From positions 1 through 9,774 of the forward strand of contig WRCR01000123.1 in assembly GCA_009783865.1 (NCBI GenBank): a DNA stretch of 9,774 nucleotides, read 5' to 3'. Source of the DNA: Planctomycetaceae bacterium (GTDB lineage: Bacteria; Planctomycetota; Planctomycetia; Pirellulales; Thermoguttaceae). Below, piece by piece: positions 6,120 through 9,774 of this stretch (position 1 is the first letter of the stretch; every line of letters starts with the position of its first letter). The translations under genes were made by a program, and so were the position numbers. Under the pieces are notes generated by a model that searched no databases, was not told where the DNA came from, and was given only the letters and a program-made list of their open reading frames with translations.

Positions 6120-7259
6120 GTGAAATCCATTTCCCGCGATGAAATCCTGAGTACTGCCGATGTTATCGTGGTGAAAGTCGGAACTAACGTTCTGACACTC
6201 GGCAATGGTCTCCTCAACGAAGAACGCATTGCCGTTTTGACGGAAGATTTAGCCGCCCAAATAAAACAAAAGAAAAAAATCATACTCGTCAGTTCCGGCG
6301 CAGTCGCTGCCGGCGTGGGACGGCTCGGTTTGAAAAAACGACCAACCTGTCTTGCACAACTGCAATCCGTTGCCGCTTTGGGACAAGGAAAACTTATCGA
6401 AACTTACGAGCGGTTTTTAAGTTCGCAAAACGTTCTCGCCGCACAGGTTTTGCTGACTGCCGATGACCTTTCGCACCGCACACGGTATCTCAATGCCCGC
6501 AATACGATTTACGCTCTTTTGGATTATGCTTGTCTGCCGATTATCAATGAAAATGATACAGTCAGCATTGAAGAACTTCATACAACTTTCGGCGATAATG
6601 ACCGGCTCGCTTCACTAGTTGCCAATCTGTTTGAAACGCCGCTTTTGATACTTTTAACCGATGTGGACGGTTTATACAGCGGTGACCCCGCCAAGCCGGA
6701 TTCGCAGTTGATACCGCTTGTGGAACGCTGGTCGTCCGATTTAATGAAAATGGCGGTAGAAAAACAAAGCGGCAGAAGCAAAGGCGGAATGTCCAGTAAA
6801 TTGAAAGCCGCTAAAATGATAACGGAGTCCGGCGGCAATGTAATTATCGCAAACGGCGACCGACCGGATACACTAAAAAACATCTTTGCGGCAAAGGAAA
6901 CCGGCACACTGTTTTTGGCGAAGAAGGGATACATTCCCGCACGCAAACGCTGGTTCGGCTTCGCCGGAAAGAGCGAAGGACATGTAGTCCTCGATGACGG
7001 TGCATCGGAAGCCATCCGAAATAAAGGAAAAAGTTTGCTGCCGATTGGAATTACCGATGCCGGCGGTTCTTTCCAGAAAGGTGAAATCGTTTCGCTGCTC
7101 AATCGGCAAGGCAAGGAAATTGCCCGCGGCTTATCAAATTACTCTATCAAGGAAGTCCTTCTTATTCGGGGAAAGAAAACGTCAGAGTTGGCATCCATTC
7201 TCGGACAGCAGGGTTATGCCGAAGTTGTACATCGGGATAATCTGCAATTAACGGATTGA
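6120..7259 (+). CDS. proB: Glutamate 5-kinase with C-terminal PUA domain, 379 aa
   Basis: Phosphorylates L-glutamate to gamma-glutamyl phosphate with ATP, the committed first step of proline synthesis in the cytoplasm. The amino-acid-kinase domain (about 13-260) shows the family landmarks in order: phosphate-binding VVKVGTN with Lys19, LVSSGAVAAG (56-65), NENDTVS (143-149), FGDNDRLAS shortly after, ILLTDVDGLY, and GGMSSKLKAAK, which closes the active site. A PUA domain runs from about residue 278 (W278) to the end, as in the Escherichia coli type (367 aa). The start is GTG: an in-frame TGA lies at 6111-6113 and no in-frame ATG lies nearby that keeps the phosphate-binding motif. There is no Shine-Dalgarno sequence. 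proA, the partner of the next step, is not in the window. In well-studied members the kinase is feedback-inhibited by proline. It is divergent from the transporter operon and has its own promoter at 6051-6078. Confidence 0.96.
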   Translation: MKSISRDEILSTADVIVVKVGTNVLTLGNGLLNEERIAVLTEDLAAQIKQKKKIILVSSGAVAAGVGRLGLKKRPTCLAQLQSVAALGQGKLIETYERFLSSQNVLAAQVLLTADDLSHRTRYLNARNTIYALLDYACLPIINENDTVSIEELHTTFGDNDRLASLVANLFETPLLILLTDVDGLYSGDPAKPDSQLIPLVERWSSDLMKMAVEKQSGRSKGGMSSKLKAAKMITESGGNVIIANGDRPDTLKNIFAAKETGTLFLAKKGYIPARKRWFGFAGKSEGHVVLDDGASEAIRNKGKSLLPIGITDAGGSFQKGEIVSLLNRQGKEIARGLSNYSIKEVLLIRGKKTSELASILGQQGYAEVVHRDNLQLTD

Positions 7260-7314
7260 TTTCGGCAATACATTAAATTAGAAAAAAGGTTCATTATTTA
7301 CATACCCGTTTCAT

Positions 7315-7320
7315 GAGGAA
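7315..7320 (+). promoter_or_regulatory. Ribosome-binding site deciding the esterase start
   Basis: GAGGAA lies 7 nt before the ATG at 7328. The upstream ATG at 7313 overlaps this site and has nothing comparable at a workable distance, so 7328 is the better start although both give a signal peptide. Confidence 0.5.
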
Positions 7321-7327
7321 TTTCGTT

Positions 7328-9292
7328 ATGACTGCAACGCGCTGTTTTCTTCAGCTGGTTGTCATGTTATTAGTTTCGCCGCTGTTTGCGCAGGACGGAA
7401 CCATGATGCGGACTTATCTTCTCAACGAATTGGAAGTTGCGCAGAAAGCATGGCAACAGCGGTACGATTGGCTCAAAACTGCCGCCGATATTGAGCGGTA
7501 TCAACAGGAACGGAAAGAGTTTTTCCAGCGGCAACTCGGTAAGATGTGGGATAAAACGCCACTGAATCCGCAGATAGTCAAAACCTTCGAAAAGGGAACG
7601 CCCGGCAAGGACGCGTATCGAGTCGAACTGATATTGTTCGAAAGCGTGCCGAAGTTCTACGTTTCTGGAGCAATGTTTTTGCCCGACCCAACAAAATTCA
7701 AACCGCCGTATCCGACTGTGTTGTCTGTCTGCGGACACAATCGAGAGGCAAAGGCGGCGACGCGGCTGCAAGCCGGTGCGGCGTTGGCGGCGACAAACGG
7801 ATTGGCGGTGCTTGTCATCGACCCGATTGACCAAGGTGAACGCAGTCAGCGGTTGAAAACAGACGGCAAACCGGTTTTACAAGGTGTTCCGGCACACAAT
7901 GTAATAGGAGCAAGCAGTATTTTGCTGGGGCGTAATGCCGCAACTTTTGAGGTTTGGGACATGATACGCGCGCTCGACTATCTGGAAAGCCGGTCTGATG
8001 TCGATGCTCCCAAAGGTTTCGGTGTCTTCGGTCTCAGCGGCGGCGGAACGCAGACGGCATACATCATGGCGTTGGACGACCGAGTGGCGGTTGCCTCATC
8101 GGGCTGTTATCTTTGCGGACTCTACGGCAGTATGATGACGACAATTGGTCCCCAAGATGCCGAACAGAATATCTTCGGGCAGTTAGCATTTGGAATGGAC
8201 CACGCCGATTACTGCATTATGCGGGCACCGAAGCCGACGCAGATAACAACGACGACGCTTGACTTTTTTCCCGTGAAGGATGCTTGGGCGACCTACCGTA
8301 ATGCCAAGCGGATATTCGACCGCTTCGGTCTCGGCGAAAAAATGTCGATTGCGGAAGCCGACGGACCGCATGGTTTTTATAAAAATCTTCGGGAAGCGAC
8401 CATTCGCTGGATGCTGCGCTGGCTTGCCGGTCGGGATGAAATGATTTTTGAAGCCGACGACCAGCCGGGTTGCACAGAAGAGGAACTCCGCTGTACGCCG
8501 CGGGGTGAAGTGATGCTGCTTGACAGTGCCCGGTCGGCATTCGACCTGAATCGGGATTATAACGACGAACTGCTTGCATCAAGAACAAAAAAGAATCGGT
8601 CAGATGACGAATTGCGGACAACGATTCGGAACATAATCGGCGTTCGAAAACTCGAAGACATTCCGGGACTGACAGCGGTTCGGAATGAGGTATCGGATGT
8701 TGCGGAAAAACTCGACGGCGCGGCTTCCGCTGAACAGTTCGTGTTTCTTGCCAAAGACGAAAAAATTCAACTGCCTGCCGTCCGATTTGTTCCGAAGAAA
8801 GCCGGTCCGACCAAAACCGTCGTTTATCTGAACGGTGCCGGCAAAACGGCGGACTTGAATCGGATTAACGAACTTCTCAAAGAGGACAAAACGGTTTTTG
8901 CCGTTGACCTTCGCGGTCTCGGTCAAACGCAGGGTGTTGGGGCAAAGTATTACGACCATGCCCTGTTTGGAACTGATGGAGTCGATTACTACTTCGCTTA
9001 TCTTCTCGGCAAGAGTTACGTTGGAATGCGGACGGAGGACTTGCTTGCCGTTGCTAGGGAACTGTCCGGTCCCGTTGAACTGGCTGCTTCCGGTGAAACG
9101 GTCGGTCTTGTCGCCTTGCATGCCGCCGCATTGGAACCGGTACTTTTTTCCGGTATCACATTAGATAAGCCGGTCCGAAACTGGTCCGATGTTGTGAAAG
9201 AAGGCGACTCTCCGTATCCGATAACGAACATTGTTCACGGTGCTTTGCTCGAATACGATGTGCCGGACCTCTTGCGGCTGACGGCAAGGTAA
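7328..9292 (+). CDS. Exported tandem alpha/beta-hydrolase, acetyl xylan esterase-like, 654 aa
   Basis: Probably a secreted or periplasmic esterase or peptidase-like hydrolase; the substrate is unknown. A Sec signal peptide (about 1-21: MTATR, a hydrophobic stretch to SPLF, cleavage near LFA/QDG) starts the protein. The first hydrolase domain (about 90-365) contains the nucleophile elbow GLSGGG with Ser237, a likely acid Asp312 in LDFFPV, and His348 in DGPHGF, a complete catalytic triad in the normal order. 'PTVLSVCGHNREAKA' is the first core strand with the oxyanion region. A polar linker (about 366-485) leads to a second hydrolase-like half (about 490-645: TVVYLNGAGK, FAVDLRGLGQTQG). There the elbow reads AASGE and the acid and His are not apparent, so it is probably non-catalytic. 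This two-halved arrangement is common among large planctomycete esterases annotated as acetyl xylan esterase or prolyl oligopeptidase-like. The gene follows proB by 68 nt; no clear promoter was seen, so co-transcription is possible. An alternative start at 7313 adds five residues. Confidence 0.88.
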   Translation: MTATRCFLQLVVMLLVSPLFAQDGTMMRTYLLNELEVAQKAWQQRYDWLKTAADIERYQQERKEFFQRQLGKMWDKTPLNPQIVKTFEKGTPGKDAYRVELILFESVPKFYVSGAMFLPDPTKFKPPYPTVLSVCGHNREAKAATRLQAGAALAATNGLAVLVIDPIDQGERSQRLKTDGKPVLQGVPAHNVIGASSILLGRNAATFEVWDMIRALDYLESRSDVDAPKGFGVFGLSGGGTQTAYIMALDDRVAVASSGCYLCGLYGSMMTTIGPQDAEQNIFGQLAFGMDHADYCIMRAPKPTQITTTTLDFFPVKDAWATYRNAKRIFDRFGLGEKMSIAEADGPHGFYKNLREATIRWMLRWLAGRDEMIFEADDQPGCTEEELRCTPRGEVMLLDSARSAFDLNRDYNDELLASRTKKNRSDDELRTTIRNIIGVRKLEDIPGLTAVRNEVSDVAEKLDGAASAEQFVFLAKDEKIQLPAVRFVPKKAGPTKTVVYLNGAGKTADLNRINELLKEDKTVFAVDLRGLGQTQGVGAKYYDHALFGTDGVDYYFAYLLGKSYVGMRTEDLLAVARELSGPVELAASGETVGLVALHAAALEPVLFSGITLDKPVRNWSDVVKEGDSPYPITNIVHGALLEYDVPDLLRLTAR

Positions 9293-9306
9293 AGCCGGCT
9301 AAATAC

Positions 9307-9325
9307 CCGCCGACGCAGTCGGCGG
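9307..9325. repeat. Hairpin after the esterase stop, weak terminator or palindromic repeat
   Basis: CCGCCGAC (9307-9314) and GTCGGCGG (9318-9325) form a perfect 8-bp stem with a GCA loop, 15 nt after the esterase stop. The sequence AGCCGGCT, itself palindromic, lies between at 9293-9300. The hairpin is followed by CTCTCTCG rather than a T-run, so it is a poor Rho-independent terminator. It may instead be another member of the compact palindromes scattered in this genome, or an mRNA 3'-end stabiliser. Confidence 0.5.
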
Positions 9326-9349
9326 CTCTCTCGTTGCGGACTGCCTATA

Positions 9350-9673
9350 TTGCTGCCGCAAAGTCGGCAAGTATTTACGTTACTCCGTGGACAACTCATG
9401 CCAGTTATCCAGACCTCGAAAGAACAATGCTCCACCGCGGTTACCGCTGCGGATATATCCGGCGTTTCATACAGACCGGGACGAAATTGGAATAACAACG
9501 CACAAATCGGTACGGCATTTAATACAATACTGCCGCCGAGTTCATATCATTCCGGCGGTGTGAATGTTGCATTGGGCGACGGAAGTGTTAGATTTATATA
9601 GGATACGATAAATGCGAAAACATCCGGCAGCGTTGACTATCGTGTGCAGAGCGGCGAAAGCACGACGCTGTAG
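9350..9673 (+). pseudogene. C-terminal remnant of a DUF1559 protein with an internal TAG
   Basis: The frame reads 'YRPGRNWNNNAQIGTAFNTILPPSSYHSGGVNVALGDGSVRFI', stops at TAG 9599-9601, and continues in the same frame with 'DTINAKTSGSVDYRVQSGES' to TAG 9671-9673. The first part has the DUF1559 'FNTILPP' block and an exact H-X9-DG motif (HSGGVNVALGDG). The second part matches the family ending 'DTINAG...VQSGESP...' and breaks off before the usual 'GxWGALGS' tail. No prepilin N-terminus is present and the segment from 9350 to about 9445 shows no family similarity, so only the last third or so of the gene survives. The left boundary given is the start of the open frame, not of the homology. It lies between the esterase and two palindromic repeats. 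It is not close in sequence to the intact DUF1559 gene at 4878-5912 beyond the family motifs. Confidence 0.75.
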
Positions 9674-9690
9674 TTGAAAAACATCAATAC

Positions 9691-9721
9691 AACGAGCGGG
9701 AAACTATTGTTTCCCGCTTTT
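9691..9721 (+). terminator. Palindromic repeat unit A / terminator-like hairpin
   Basis: AGCGGGAAAC (9695-9704) pairs perfectly with GTTTCCCGCT (9709-9718) around the loop TATT, and four T residues end the unit. It begins 18 nt after the second stop of the DUF1559 remnant and could terminate plus-strand transcription. It shares its AACGAGCGG beginning and CCGCTTTT end with unit B on the other strand, so it is also a repeat. Confidence 0.65.
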
Positions 9722-9741
9722 ACGAAAAGACGTTTTTTCTT

Positions 9742-9771
9742 AAAAGCGGAAATCGCAGATTTCCGCTCGTT
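9742..9771 (-). terminator. Palindromic repeat unit B / terminator-like hairpin, opposite orientation
   Basis: On the minus strand the unit starts AACGAGCGG and ends CCGCTTTT. Its stem is AGCGGAAATC / GATTTCCGCT (9745-9754 with 9758-9767) around a 3-nt loop. It would serve a minus-strand gene lying beyond the right edge of the window, converging on unit A. The 20 nt between the two units (9722-9741) contain a further weak dyad, GAAAA-GACG-TTTTTTC. Confidence 0.65.
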
Positions 9772-9774
9772 ACC

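Noticed and set aside
9326..9450. Alternative plus-strand frame reading 'YVTPWTTHASYPDLERTM' as a frameshifted upstream part of the DUF1559 remnant
   Set aside because: I could not match it to any DUF1559 segment, so no frameshift is claimed.

Overview
The window most likely comes from a planctomycete chromosome. The strongest sign is the gene at 4878-5912, a DUF1559 pseudopilin with the prepilin N-terminus and the H-X9-DG C-terminal motif; this family is hugely expanded in Planctomycetes. The decayed DUF1559 remnant near the right edge, the Rpn-type nuclease tail at the left edge, the large exported esterase-like protein and weak Shine-Dalgarno use fit the same picture. Base composition looks close to 50% GC. 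No RNA gene, CRISPR array or complete insertion sequence was found.

Layout. Positions 1-143 (+) hold the C-terminal tail of an Rpn/PD-(D/E)XK nuclease-family protein cut by the window edge. A convergent block on the minus strand, read from 5912 down to 222, contains a DUF1559 pseudopilin, a lipoprotein substrate-binding protein, a FecCD/BtuC-type permease, an ATPase, and then, after an 83-nt gap, a 547-residue single-span membrane protein of unknown function. The first four genes are packed tightly (4-nt gap, 4-nt overlap, 8-nt overlap) and look like one transcription unit for a type II ABC importer of an iron complex, cobalamin or metal chelate. On the plus strand from 6120 lie proB (glutamate 5-kinase, first step of proline synthesis) and a 654-residue exported tandem alpha/beta-hydrolase. 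The last 480 bases hold no intact gene: a hairpin, a DUF1559 C-terminal remnant with a nonsense codon, and two related hairpin repeats facing each other.

The regulatory centre is the 207-bp divergent region 5913-6119. It carries a promoter in each direction with the same -10 hexamer (TATACT) and a 16-nt spacer. A perfect 8-bp inverted repeat (GGTAATAC-N13-GTATTACC) sits over the predicted start site of the transporter operon, where a repressor would bind. No cobalamin riboswitch is visible there.

The most unusual structure is a family of compact palindromes (AGCGG...CCGCT type). One lies inside the end of the substrate-binding-protein gene, supplies its last residues and places a strong hairpin 6 nt before the permease start codon. 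Two more form an inverted pair at 9691-9771. I did not find a clear defence or otherwise wholly new multi-gene system; the observations worth following are the operator, the palindrome within the transporter operon, the paired repeats, and the pseudopilin joined to an ABC importer.
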